DNA of 52,548 bases from Actinocrinis puniceicyclus (GTDB lineage: Bacteria > Actinomycetota > Actinomycetes > Streptomycetales > Catenulisporaceae): the NCBI RefSeq assembly GCF_018283645.1, contig NZ_JAGSXH010000035.1, positions 1-52,548 on the forward strand, in the 5' to 3' direction. Below the pieces are notes generated by a model, which did no database searches, was not told the DNA's origin, and was given only the letters and a program-made list of their open reading frames with translations. How positions within the stretch are numbered: position 1 is the first letter of the stretch; every line of letters starts with the position of its first letter. A program made the translations under genes and the position numbers. Shown here in pieces: positions 40,719 through 49,426 of this stretch.

Positions 40719-41862
40719 GTGTCAGTGCCGAGACCGTACCCCACGCAGTTTCGCCGTCAGGCCTTGGCGTTGGTCGCCTCTGGTCGCACGGTCGTGGACG
40801 TCGCCGCGTCGCTGGGCGTCACCCAGTCCTGCCTGTACCGCTGGAAGCAGTAGCACCTGGTCGACCGCGGCTTGAAACGAGGCCAGATCACCACCGAGCC
40901 CGCGCAACTGGCCGCAGCCCGGCAGCGCATCCGCGACCTTGAAGAGGAAGTCAAGATCCTGCGTAAGGCTGCGGCCGCGGTGGTGCCCCCAAAAGTCCGG
41001 TTTCGTCTCGTGGCCGAGCTGCACGATGACGGCGTGCGCATCACCCGGGCCTGCCACGCCTGGGGAGTCTCGAAATCAGGCTATTACGAATGGCGGCACT
41101 GGGCGCCGTCCACACGCGCGATCCGCCACGCCTGGCTCACCGATCTGATCGGGCAGATCCACCAGGCCTCCCGCAGCACCTACGGCCAACCGCGGGTGCA
41201 CGCGGAGCTAGTGCTGGGCCACGGCGTCACCGTCGGGCACAACATGGTCGCGCTGCTGATGCGCCGCGCTCGCCGGGCTTCCGACGCGCCCGCGGGCCAA
41301 GCCTGTGCCCGCCGCCGTGACCGTCACCGACCTGGTCAAGCGTAAGTTCACTCGGGACGCGCCTAACCAGCTGCGGGTCACCGACATCACCGAGCCCGCG
41401 AGGGCAAGCTGTACTGCTGCGTGGTCCTGGATGCCTTCAGCCGCCGCGTGGTGCGCTGGGCCATCGACTCCCGTCAGCGGGCAGACCTGGCCACCAACGC
41501 CCTCGGCGTGGTCATAGACTCCCACGGGTCGGTTGATGGAGCGATCATCCACGGGGACCACGGAACGCAGTTCACCTCGTGGAGCTTCACCCAGCGGGCT
41601 AGGTCAGCCGGCCTGCCGCCCTCGCTGGGCACCGTCGGCGACCCATTCGACAACGCCGTGGTCGAGTCGTTCCGGGCCCGCATGCAGGCCGAACTACCTC
41701 AACCGGAAACGCTGGGACACCCGCATCGAACTGGCCAACGCCGTCTTCGAATACATCGAGGGCTTCCATAACCGCCGACGGCGACACTCCGTAATCGTCT
41801 GGCAGGCACCCTCAGACTTCGAACGCAACCACTCCCGGCAGCCCGCATCGCCTCACTACTGA
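40719..41862 (+). pseudogene. IS3-family transposase, decayed (orfA and orfB)
   Basis: orfA starts at GTG 40719 and reads PRPYPTQFRRQALALVASGR and SLGVTQSCLYRWKQ, then meets TAG at about 40851. The same frame goes on as VDRGLKRGQITTEPAQLAAA and EEEVKILRKAAAAV, a leucine zipper. orfB parts follow in shifting frames: ACHAWGVSKSGYYEW and STYGQPRVHAELVLGHGVTV, VLDAFSRRVVRWAIDS and IIHGDHGTQFTS (DDE core), GDPFDNAVVESFRARMQAEL, and GFHNRRRRHS at the end. At least one nonsense and three frameshift mutations make it inactive. It separates the dpdE operon from the que genes. Confidence 0.85.
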
Positions 41863-41895
41863 CTCCGGGGAACCAGGTCAGGACCAGCGACGGAT

Positions 41896-42663
41896 CTACG
41901 CGCGCACGTATGCAATCGCATCGTGGCTGTGGATGCTTTCGAGGTTTTGAATGCGAATCTGATGCTGCAATCCGCGTGCGCGGCACACGGCGCTCACAGC
42001 GCGTGCCATGTCTTCGACAAATACTGGATGGTCGTACGCCTGCATCGTCATCTGCCGCTCGTCGGGCCGCTTGACCAGGGGGATCACAGGTGCCGATCCC
42101 GATTCGCGGATGATAGCGACGCAGGCGGCTACTGGCAGCGGGTAGACAGAGTCATCGTGCCCTGTGACGGTCAACGTGACTCGGCTTCGCTGGTTGTGCG
42201 CCCCGTAATCGGAGATCGCCTTCGAGCACGGACATAGGCTCGTGACCTCACTGGTGACCGCGGTGCTGACGATAGCAGCTTCCGGCTCCCACGTTCCGAC
42301 TATGGCGACCTGATGCACCTGATATGACTCTAGCGCGCTGGCGGGGGCAGTGACAGGCAGCGCTAGCGGCATTTCGAAACGGATCGTCAGACGCGGCGCG
42401 TCTAGAAGTGACGCGCCGGACTTGAGGATTGTTGGCAGGGCGCGCGGATCGAAATCACGCAGCTGGTCGTGAACGAGCGCGACCATGCGGCTCATGTGAG
42501 TGCCGCGCCGGTCTTGCTGCAGGCGCACCGTGACTTCCAGATCAGCGATACCGGAATGGTGCGTCGTGCCGTCGTCGAAGGTGATCGGATAGCGCAGTCC
42601 GGTGATGCCGACCTCATCGATTTCGATGCCGCGGTCGTCGAGTTCGTTTTGGATGTCATGCAT
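41896..42663 (-). CDS. folE2: GTP cyclohydrolase FolE2 (GCYH-IB)
   Basis: 255 residues; converts GTP to 7,8-dihydroneopterin triphosphate, the first step to preQ0. The family motif TSEVTSLCPCSKAISDYGAH carries C144 and C146; the catalytic cysteine is expected here, and E139 lies beside it. It is the fourth gene of the queC-queE-queD-folE2 operon; the ATG at 42663 directly abuts the queD stop. FolE2 does not need zinc strictly, unlike FolE, so the module can work under metal limitation. Having its own copy suggests the island supplies its substrate independently of folate synthesis. Confidence 0.93.
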   Translation of the reverse strand: MHDIQNELDDRGIEIDEVGITGLRYPITFDDGTTHHSGIADLEVTVRLQQDRRGTHMSRMVALVHDQLRDFDPRALPTILKSGASLLDAPRLTIRFEMPLALPVTAPASALESYQVHQVAIVGTWEPEAAIVSTAVTSEVTSLCPCSKAISDYGAHNQRSRVTLTVTGHDDSVYPLPVAACVAIIRESGSAPVIPLVKRPDERQMTMQAYDHPVFVEDMARAVSAVCRARGLQHQIRIQNLESIHSHDAIAYVRA

Positions 42664-43020
42664 CTATCTACCCCGGTAGGTGCAGCCTGAAGTGCAGGTC
42701 TCGCGGACGGTCACCGCGCTGAGTCCCGGAAGCCCAGGGGCTAGCCGTTCCCAGATCCACGCAGCCAGGATCTCGCTGGTCGGATTGGCAAGACCATCGA
42801 TCTCATTGAGGTAGTAATGGTCCAACTGCTTGCGTACCGGTTCGAAGGCCGTCTTGAGGTCGCCGAAGTCCATGACCCAACCTGTGTCTGGTTCAATCGG
42901 ACCATCGACGTGGACGATTACTCGATACGAGTGGCCGTGCAGGCGTGCGCACTTGTGTCCCTGGGGTACGTGGGGCAGTCGGTGTGCGGCTTCGAAGGTG
43001 AACTCACGGAAGATCTCCAT
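42664..43020 (-). CDS. queD: 6-carboxytetrahydropterin synthase QueD
   Basis: 118 residues; converts dihydroneopterin triphosphate to 6-carboxy-5,6,7,8-tetrahydropterin. Zinc ligands H13 (FEAAHRLPH), H28 and H30 (RLHGHSY) and the catalytic cysteine C24 ([10 protein letters not shown]) are present, and the C-terminal [13 protein letters not shown] fits the family. It overlaps queE by one base as TAATG and ends right at the folE2 start. Length is standard for the compact form. Confidence 0.93.
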   Translation of the reverse strand: MEIFREFTFEAAHRLPHVPQGHKCARLHGHSYRVIVHVDGPIEPDTGWVMDFGDLKTAFEPVRKQLDHYYLNEIDGLANPTSEILAAWIWERLAPGLPGLSAVTVRETCTSGCTYRGR

Positions 43021-43655
43021 TAACGGATTCCCAGGTACTTGTGCGTTTGGAGCGAAAGTTGCCAGCGCGGGTTCTTAAGGCAATATTCAATCGCCGCCTG
43101 AGTGTTGCGCTGAAGGTTCGGGCCATCCATGGGCTGCAGGCGGAATGACGCGAAGTCGAGGTGCTCGAACTGGGCGGGGTCGCCCCCGTCCTGCGGATAG
43201 ACGAGTTTGAGTTCGTCGCCACGCCCGATGGCTAAGGGCGCGCCAATCTTCGGGGAGACACATAGCCAATCGATGCCGTGGGGCGCCGGCTTGGTGCCGT
43301 TGGTCTCAACCGCGATCTTGAAACCACGCATGTGCAGAGCCTCGACCGCAGGTTCGTCCAGTTGTAGGAGCGGCTCGCCGCCGGTACACACGACAAACCG
43401 GTCATCGCGTGAGTCGCGGGGCCAACGCGCTTCGACCGCCGCCGCGAGGTCGTCTGCGACGGCGAACTTGCCTCCACCGTCGCCATCGGTGCCGACGAAG
43501 TCGGTGTCGCAGAACTGACAGATCGCGCGGTCGCGATCCTTTTCCAAGCCGGTCCACAGGTTGCAGCGAGAGAATCGGCAGAAAACTGCGGGGCGCCCAG
43601 CGTGGCGTCCCTCGCCTTGCAGCGTGTAGAAGATCTCCTTGATGTGGTACGTCAT
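43020..43655 (-). CDS. queE: 7-carboxy-7-deazaguanine synthase QueE
   Basis: 211 residues, a radical-SAM enzyme that contracts carboxytetrahydropterin to 7-carboxy-7-deazaguanine. The cluster has the unusual spacing C31-x14-C46-x2-C49 (RCNLW ... ICQFCDTDF), which defines one QueE class; the glycine-rich GGEPLLQL follows. The start at 43655 overlaps queC by four bases (ATGA). No truncation is seen. Confidence 0.94.
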   Translation of the reverse strand: MTYHIKEIFYTLQGEGRHAGRPAVFCRFSRCNLWTGLEKDRDRAICQFCDTDFVGTDGDGGGKFAVADDLAAAVEARWPRDSRDDRFVVCTGGEPLLQLDEPAVEALHMRGFKIAVETNGTKPAPHGIDWLCVSPKIGAPLAIGRGDELKLVYPQDGGDPAQFEHLDFASFRLQPMDGPNLQRNTQAAIEYCLKNPRWQLSLQTHKYLGIR

Positions 43656-44353
43656 GCTTCGACGTTTTGGTAGGCGACTGGATCGCTGGCACCGATCTCG
43701 GCGAAGCCCTTGAGTCGTAGCAGGCAGGTGTCACACCGGCCGCAGGCCCGGCCCTGGCTGTCGGGGTCATAGCAGCTCGATGTCTGCCCGTAGTCCACCC
43801 CGAGTCGGAGCCCGGTCCGGATAATGTCGGCCTTCGACATGGTGATCAGCGGAGTGTGAATCTTCAGGCGCTGGGTGCCTTCAACGCCAGCGCGGGTGGC
43901 GAGGTTCGCCATCGCGGCGTAGGCCTCGATGTATTCGGGGCGGCAGTCCGGGTAGCCGCTGTAGTCCACAGCAGTTACGCCCATGAAGATGTCAGTCGCG
44001 CCAATCACCTCTGCGTAGGCCAGGGCGAAAGATAGGAAGATCGTGTTGCGGGCGGGCACATAGGTGACCGGGATAGAGTCTGCGTCGATCTCGTCCACGA
44101 CAGCGTGCTTGGGCACCTCGATCTCGGACGTAAGCGCCGAGCCGCCAAAGACCCGCAGGTCGATATCGGTGATCACATGTCGCGCGGCGCCGAGGGTAAC
44201 GGCCACGCGCTTGGCCGCTTCCAGTTCGATGCTGTGCCGCTGGCCGTAGCTGAAGCTCAGGGCGTAGGGGGTGAAGCCCTGATCCTTCGCGATGGCGAGG
44301 ACGGTGGTGGAGTCGAGTCCTCCACTGAGTAGTACGACTGCGGGGTGCGCCAC
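43652..44353 (-). CDS. queC: 7-cyano-7-deazaguanine (preQ0) synthase QueC
   Basis: 233 residues; the ATP-dependent nitrile synthase that makes preQ0. PP-loop SGGLDST at 10-16, and zinc site C194, C204, C207, C210 in the C-terminal [17 protein letters not shown]. The start is GTG 44353 with GGAGG eight bases before it. First gene of the preQ0 operon, divergent from the modification genes. preQ0 is also a queuosine precursor, but no queF, queA or tgt is present here, and DpdA is the only transglycosylase, so DNA is the likely destination. Confidence 0.95.
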   Translation of the reverse strand: MAHPAVVLLSGGLDSTTVLAIAKDQGFTPYALSFSYGQRHSIELEAAKRVAVTLGAARHVITDIDLRVFGGSALTSEIEVPKHAVVDEIDADSIPVTYVPARNTIFLSFALAYAEVIGATDIFMGVTAVDYSGYPDCRPEYIEAYAAMANLATRAGVEGTQRLKIHTPLITMSKADIIRTGLRLGVDYGQTSSCYDPDSQGRACGRCDTCLLRLKGFAEIGASDPVAYQNVEA

Positions 44354-44467
44354 GACCTGCCTCCATACAGTTGAGCCATCATGAGTCTGATGTAGCCTAG
44401 CGGCCTATCTCGACGCTACAGTAACCACATACGCCGTGTAGTTAGACTAGAACCGGGGTCCGACAAC
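44354..44467. promoter_or_regulatory. Divergent promoter region of the preQ0 and modification operons
   Basis: On the reverse strand a TAGGCT hexamer (44394-44399) in GCTAGGCTACAT precedes queC. On the forward strand TAGACT at 44443-44448 precedes the dpdC-like gene, giving a short leader to GTG 44468. CTACA and TGTAG arms sit either side of 16 bases in the middle. The GCTAGGCTNCAT context also occurs upstream of dpdE. Confidence 0.5.
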
Positions 44468-45355
44468 GTGAGGAAACTATCACTGGTAGTGACTTGCGCC
44501 GATCGGAAGTTAACAGCGGCAGACCCTCGCCTGATGGTGCGTGAGCTGCCGGAGGCCCCGGTGCGCAACAGAGTTGCCGAATGGTGCGGGCGTCTTATGC
44601 AGGCGGCCGGCTGCGTGCCGCTGCGCCAGCTCTACCGCGGTGACCACTGGACGCACGCACTTAGCTTGCCGGGAATCGCGGCAGCCAGCGGTTTCGACGC
44701 CGATCTGTGGGTGGCCTCAGCAGGGCTGGGTCTCCAACCAGTCGGCAAGTCCGCGCCGTCCTACGCCGCCACGTTCTCACCGCGCCACCCCGATTGTGTC
44801 GGCCAGAACAGCGAGGAACGGGCACTGTGGTGGGCGGCGTTGCAGGCATCGGCTGGCGCCGCGACCCTCGCTGACCTGGCCCGGCGCGGTCCTGTGTTGC
44901 TCGCCATGTCTGAGGCATACGCTGCACCGCTCGGCGATGAGCTCGCCGAAATGGCGCGCCAGGGCGGCGACACAGTGGTCATCGGCGGCTCAGCCGGTCT
45001 CTCGGCGACCGTTAGGCTGCCAGCGGACGCGGGCCTGCGCTCTACGCTCGGCGGGACGAGGACCAGTTTAAACGTGCGCATGGCGGCAGCATGGCTGCAC
45101 AACTGCCGGGACGGACAACTTGCCTCCGCAAGCAACCTAGATGCCTGGCAGTCGTGGGTGAGCAACGCAAGCCGGGTAGAGCGCTACGACCGTGCCCCGA
45201 TAAGCGACGACGAGGTGCGTGAGTTTATCGCCAAGGAACTCGCTGCCGCTCCCAGCACCTCACGCACCCGCCTGCTACGTACCTTGCGAGACAGTGGGCG
45301 GGCTTGCGAGCAAACCCGGTTCTCCCGCCTGTTTAGTCAGGTGGCTGCCCTGTGA
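44468..45355 (+). CDS. Putative DpdC (YaaA/DUF6884-like), 7-deazaguanine-modified DNA processing
   Basis: 295 residues starting GTG 44468. It begins RKLSLVVTCADRK and goes on with LYRGDHWTHALSL, DLWVASAGLGLQPVGKSAPS and YAATFSPRHPDCVGQ. This pattern (a Cys-containing strand, LYxG, and an xxSAxxGL motif) is that of YaaA/DUF6884-type folds. It is the first gene before dpdB, with a GTGA overlap, in the place where dpdC is found in other clusters. DpdC turns preQ0-modified DNA into the amide form (dADG) in the known system. Identity is inferred from position and fold pattern, so it may instead be an unrelated associated protein. Confidence 0.5.
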   Translation: MRKLSLVVTCADRKLTAADPRLMVRELPEAPVRNRVAEWCGRLMQAAGCVPLRQLYRGDHWTHALSLPGIAAASGFDADLWVASAGLGLQPVGKSAPSYAATFSPRHPDCVGQNSEERALWWAALQASAGAATLADLARRGPVLLAMSEAYAAPLGDELAEMARQGGDTVVIGGSAGLSATVRLPADAGLRSTLGGTRTSLNVRMAAAWLHNCRDGQLASASNLDAWQSWVSNASRVERYDRAPISDDEVREFIAKELAAAPSTSRTRLLRTLRDSGRACEQTRFSRLFSQVAAL

Positions 45356-46485
45356 CCGGCGGGCCGAGCATCAAGCGCAGAGCGCTGCGCATCGAACAGC
45401 ACCCCGAGATCCCGCTGTACGTGTTCACACTCGCGGCTGATGAGGTCTATGTGGTCGCCGACGTCGCACGGATCGCGCGAGACGAGGCGAACCGACTGCT
45501 CGGCTACCAGCGCCCGGAGAAGAAGCAGCATGTCCAGCAGATCCTCGAGTACCTCGACGGCGAGAGCGTGCTGTTCCCCAACGGATTGATCATGGCGCTT
45601 CCGTCCAGCGTCAAGTTCAAGGCCAGCCCCGGGCCCAGGTCGAACGACAGCCTGGCCACAAGCGGCACCCTCGAGATCCCGATGCCCGCCTCTCCCGACG
45701 AGCCGCGTCCGGCCCTGATCGTCGATGGACAGCAGCGCAGCAGTGCCCTGGCTCAAACCCGCCGCAAGCGGCTTCCTGTGATCGTCGCCGGCTTCGTTAC
45801 CGAGGACCTGACAGTACAGCGCGAGCAGTTCCTACGCGTCAACACCGTCTCCCCGCTGCCGACCAACCTCGTGTCCGAATTGCTGCCCGAAGTCGGGGTC
45901 GCATTGCCGTCGAAGTACTCGGCCAAGCAACTGCCCGCCCGACTGGTGGAGATGCTCAACACCGATCGCGACTCCCCGTTCCTCGGCATGATCCGCCGGG
46001 CATCGACTCCCGCGGACCAGAAGCAGGCAGTCGTCGCCGACAACAGTCTGGTCACCGCCCTTGGCGAGTCGCTGAACTCTCCCTCGGGCATCCTCTTTCT
46101 CTATCGCAACCTGTCGACGAACACCATCGACTCCGCGACGATCCGCACCCTTGTGATCACCTACTGGACCGCAGTGCGCGACACGTTCCCTGAGGCCTGG
46201 GGACTCCCACCTACCAAGAGCCGGTTGATGCACGGCGTGGGCATCAAGTCCATGGGTCGTCTCATGGACCGGGTCATGGCGAACGTGAACCTCAAAGGCG
46301 ACGACCCGCATGGACAGGCCATGCGCGAACTGAGCCTGATCAAGACGCAGTGCCGGTGGACGCGGGGCCGCTGGGCGGAGTTGAACCTGGATTGGAAGGA
46401 CCTGCAGAACACCCCTCGTCACATCAGTACTCTGGCCAACTATCTGATGCGCGAGTATGCGCGGGCACGATCGGATGCATCGTGA
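45352..46485 (+). CDS. dpdB: DpdB, DGQHR-domain ATPase (copy 1)
   Basis: 377 residues from GTG 45352. The ParB-like DGQHR motif is DGQQRSSAL at 125-133, following a GYQRPEKKQHVQQILEYLDG block. In the Salmonella system DpdB has ATPase activity needed for DpdA to put preQ0 into DNA. Overlaps with the preceding gene (GTGA) and with dpdA (GTGA) show that the three are translated as one unit. A related copy lies downstream of dpdA. Confidence 0.9.
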   Translation: MTGGPSIKRRALRIEQHPEIPLYVFTLAADEVYVVADVARIARDEANRLLGYQRPEKKQHVQQILEYLDGESVLFPNGLIMALPSSVKFKASPGPRSNDSLATSGTLEIPMPASPDEPRPALIVDGQQRSSALAQTRRKRLPVIVAGFVTEDLTVQREQFLRVNTVSPLPTNLVSELLPEVGVALPSKYSAKQLPARLVEMLNTDRDSPFLGMIRRASTPADQKQAVVADNSLVTALGESLNSPSGILFLYRNLSTNTIDSATIRTLVITYWTAVRDTFPEAWGLPPTKSRLMHGVGIKSMGRLMDRVMANVNLKGDDPHGQAMRELSLIKTQCRWTRGRWAELNLDWKDLQNTPRHISTLANYLMREYARARSDAS

Positions 46486-47741
46486 AGTTCTACTTCCCGG
46501 ACAGCCAGGACATGATCAGCCCGGCGTACGACTTCATCAACGATGAATACCCGGCCTGGCGGGTCAGGCAGCGCGACGATCGTTACGCGCACGAGGTCGT
46601 GCCCGTCCCGTATGACGGGATCCTGGTGAGCAAGGCGATCGTGGACGGATCGCTCAAGGGCGCTGGGAAGTACTCAACGCCCCAGCGTGAGCGGCTCTAC
46701 CGGCTTGGCCTGCGACAGTTCTTCCGCATCCCGGAAAATGTCATGACGCTGGGCGACTGCGGCGCGTTCAACTACATCAACGAGAAAGAGCCTCCGTATA
46801 GCGTGGAGGAAGTCCTCGATTTCTACGAGGGCTGTGGCTTCGATGCCGGAATCAGCATCGACCACGTGATCTTCGGATACGTGCCTGACCCCGAGGACGC
46901 GGATGCCCCGACCGCCACGGATGTGGAGAAAGACGCCAACCCCGAATGGGTCGAGCGGCGTCGAATCTCGCTGGACCGGGCCGAAAAGTTCATCGCGGCC
47001 GCCGGGGTGCGGTCTGTAAAGTTCGAGCCCGTCGGCGCTGCCCAGGGTTGGGGCCCAGCAAGTTACGCCGACAGCGTCAGGCGACTTCAAGAGATGGGGT
47101 ACCGCCGCATCGCGCTCGGGGGCATGGTCCCGCTCAAGACGCACGAGATCCTCGCCTGCCTGCGCAAGATCGATGAAGTCCGTGCCGAGTCAACCGAACT
47201 GCACCTGCTCGGCATCACCCGCGTTGACTCCATGGCCCAGTTCGCTGGGCACGGGGTTACAAGCTTCGACAGCACCTCGGCCTTTCGCCAGTCGTTCATG
47301 GACGACCGCGACAACTACCACACGCGGGAAGGCACCTACACGGCCCTGCGAGTGCCTCAGGTCGATGGCAATCCGACGCTCAAGCGCCAGATCCTGGCTG
47401 GCGCCATCGCCCAGCGGGACGCGGTTGCCGCCGAACGCGCCTGCCTAGCGGCGCTGCGCGGCTACGACTCGGGCATTGTGCCGCTCGACGAGACGCTTGC
47501 CGCTCTTGGCCACTATGAGGCCCTGGTGAACTCAGGAGATCCGAAAAAGGCCAAGAAGAGTTACCTGCCTGCATACGAGCGCGCTCTGCGCGACATGCCG
47601 TGGAAGCGGTGCCCTTGCCCCTTGTGCGTGGAACACGGGATCGAGATAGCGATCTTCCGCGGCACGGAACGCAACAAGCGCAGGGGCTTTCACAACCTCA
47701 CCGTGCTGGCGGCCAAGATGCACGCCCTACCCACAGCGTGA
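46482..47741 (+). CDS. dpdA: DpdA, DNA-guanine transglycosylase (TGT-like)
   Basis: 419 residues from GTG 46482 (KFYFPDSQDMISPAYDF), coupled to dpdB by a GTGA overlap. It is a TGT homologue: D92 in LGDCGAFNY corresponds to the DSGGF loop, LGGMVPL to the base-recognition loop, and D263 in TSFDSTSAFR to the nucleophilic aspartate region. The zinc site is C377, C379, C382 and H404. Family knowledge says DpdA exchanges guanine for preQ0 in DNA, unlike tRNA TGT. The central insertion with acidic residues (PDPEDADAPTATDVEKDANP at about 135-154) is typical of DpdA rather than of tRNA enzymes. Confidence 0.94.
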   Translation: MKFYFPDSQDMISPAYDFINDEYPAWRVRQRDDRYAHEVVPVPYDGILVSKAIVDGSLKGAGKYSTPQRERLYRLGLRQFFRIPENVMTLGDCGAFNYINEKEPPYSVEEVLDFYEGCGFDAGISIDHVIFGYVPDPEDADAPTATDVEKDANPEWVERRRISLDRAEKFIAAAGVRSVKFEPVGAAQGWGPASYADSVRRLQEMGYRRIALGGMVPLKTHEILACLRKIDEVRAESTELHLLGITRVDSMAQFAGHGVTSFDSTSAFRQSFMDDRDNYHTREGTYTALRVPQVDGNPTLKRQILAGAIAQRDAVAAERACLAALRGYDSGIVPLDETLAALGHYEALVNSGDPKKAKKSYLPAYERALRDMPWKRCPCPLCVEHGIEIAIFRGTERNKRRGFHNLTVLAAKMHALPTA

Positions 47742-47750
47742 CGCGACACA

Positions 47751-48878
47751 ATGAAGCGTCGAGACACCCCAGGAGATGATGTGGCCGACCAGTACACACT
47801 GAGGCTTCCCGCGCTCGAAGTACGCCAGGGCGATCGGCGCATCTACTGCTTCGCGGTAGATGGCAAGAAACTCTCCAGTTTCACCGCCGTCTCGCGGATC
47901 CGCCGCGACGAGCACGAGTTGCAGGGATACCAACGTCCCGAGGTCCTTAGCCACATCCGCTCGATCCGCCGCTATCTCGAATCCGACGGCGCCATGCTCC
48001 CCAACGCGATCGTGCTCGCATTCGACCAGCGCACCACCTTCGTCCCGACACAGCGCACTACCTCCGTGGACTACTCCGTGCCCGGCGAACTGCTCATTCC
48101 AGTGGACGAGGCGCAAGCCGACCACGAGAAGCCCGCCTGGCTCGTGGACGGCCAGCAGCGCAGCGCCGCGATCCGCGACGCGGCGATCGACGAGTTCCCA
48201 GTTGCTGCGGTGGGGTTCATCGCTGACGGTGACGCAGATCAACGCTCGCAGTTCATCATGGTTAACTCGACCAAACCCCTGCCGAAGGGACTGATCCACG
48301 AACTGCTGCCTGGCACCGTGGGGCAACTCCCGCCTGCCTACGAACGCCGCCGTCTGCCCGCCACCCTGATGACCCGCCTCAACGGCGATGGCGACAGCCC
48401 GTTCTACACGCTGATCGCCTGTCCCACCGGACCTGACGGGTACATCAAGGACACGAGCATCCTGAAAATGATCGAGCACAGCCTGTTCGAAGGTGCGCTC
48501 TACCAATACCGCAACCCCGAGGATGGTTCGGGCGACGTGGACCGGATGCTCCTACACCTCAAGACCTTCTGGCGGATCGTGCGAGGTGTGTTCCCCGGTG
48601 AATTCAAACTTGCGCCGCGAGAGTGTCGGCTTACGCATGGCGTCGGCATCCAGTCTCTTGGCTTCGTCATGGATGCGCTCACCGAGGCAACGCCTGCGGA
48701 AGAGGTCGACTCCCACGAGGTGCGCGCGGCCATAGAGCGCCTCCAACTCGGTGTGTCCTGGACATCGGGGACGTGGAAGCTCGGCGACGGCGAAGAGCGA
48801 CGCTGGAACAGCCTGCAGAACACCCCGAATGACATCCGTCTGCTCACCACCTACCTCCTGCGCCTGGTCTCTGGGTAG
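47751..48878 (+). CDS. dpdB: DpdB paralogue, DGQHR-domain protein (copy 2)
   Basis: 375 residues from ATG 47751, nine bases after dpdA; an in-frame GTG at 47781 preceded by GGAGA is an equally likely start (365 residues). It has DGQQRSAAI at 133-141, plus GYQRPEVLSHIRSIRRYLES and MLPNAIVLAF blocks that match copy 1, with the same order of helices at the C-terminus (WTSGTWKLGDGEERRWNSLQ against the other copy's WTRGRWAEL). The two copies are clearly diverged paralogues, not a recent duplication. The partner specificity or dimer composition is unknown. Confidence 0.88.
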   Translation: MKRRDTPGDDVADQYTLRLPALEVRQGDRRIYCFAVDGKKLSSFTAVSRIRRDEHELQGYQRPEVLSHIRSIRRYLESDGAMLPNAIVLAFDQRTTFVPTQRTTSVDYSVPGELLIPVDEAQADHEKPAWLVDGQQRSAAIRDAAIDEFPVAAVGFIADGDADQRSQFIMVNSTKPLPKGLIHELLPGTVGQLPPAYERRRLPATLMTRLNGDGDSPFYTLIACPTGPDGYIKDTSILKMIEHSLFEGALYQYRNPEDGSGDVDRMLLHLKTFWRIVRGVFPGEFKLAPRECRLTHGVGIQSLGFVMDALTEATPAEEVDSHEVRAAIERLQLGVSWTSGTWKLGDGEERRWNSLQNTPNDIRLLTTYLLRLVSG

Positions 48879-49426
48879 TGGCAGTAGAGAGGCTTGGGCA
48901 CGGAACTGCTAGCGCGCAGCGCCGCATCGTCCGGCGCCGACCGGGTTGCTCTCCTTAGTTGCAGTACCAGCAGAGCATGCCGAGGTCTATCTGCCCGGCG
49001 AATAGCCGATTAAGATCCTGATACGCGCCATACCCCTCCACGTTGCAGCGCGGCCCAGTGCCCGCTCGCGCTGCATCGGGCGCATTCGCACCGTGATCTC
49101 CCATGAGGTGACCGCGTCGAACCGGTGGCCGCCTCGGCGCGCAGCCTGACGGCGAGCACTGCCCGCGTTCCGTCCGCTCTGATCCCCTCTTCCAGTCCAG
49201 GGAACCGCGCAGCGATTTCGGGTTTACATCGGCGGTAGCGGCTTTCCCTTGGTGAATGGACTGTGGTGGGTTCCGCCCCGCCTGGATGTGCGGGAGAACA
49301 CGGCGGGCGGGCCGGCGCTGGCCCTCGGCCGGGCGCACAGGGGGAACGCTTCGGTGGGGCCCTTTCGTCCGGTATGGCGCGCTCGCTGGGGTGGCTAGCC
49401 ACGCTGTACGTTGCCCGGACCGAAGA
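48879..49426. other. Gap after the Dpd island
   Basis: About 550 bases without a supported gene. On the reverse strand a frame ending at 48958 encodes YQDLNRLFAGQIDLGMLCWYCN, which looks like the tail of a protein (two cysteines two residues apart), but no upstream part fits. It may be a relic. No clear terminator or repeat is seen. Confidence 0.35.

Larger units (their letters stand above)
23021..48878. other. Dpd 7-deazaguanine DNA modification and restriction island
   Basis: The island holds preQ0 synthesis genes (folE2, queD, queE, queC), modification genes (dpdA, two dpdB, a putative dpdC) and restriction-side genes (dpdD to dpdK). The set matches the published dpd clusters of Salmonella Montevideo and relatives, in which dpdA, dpdB and dpdC are needed to put preQ0 or its amide into DNA and dpdD-K are needed for restriction. 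One decayed IS3-type copy is the only foreign DNA between the genes. Confidence 0.9.

Noticed and set aside
41896-44353. Interpretation of the que genes as a housekeeping queuosine pathway
   Set aside because: No queF, tRNA TGT or queA is present and the genes sit next to dpdA and dpdB.
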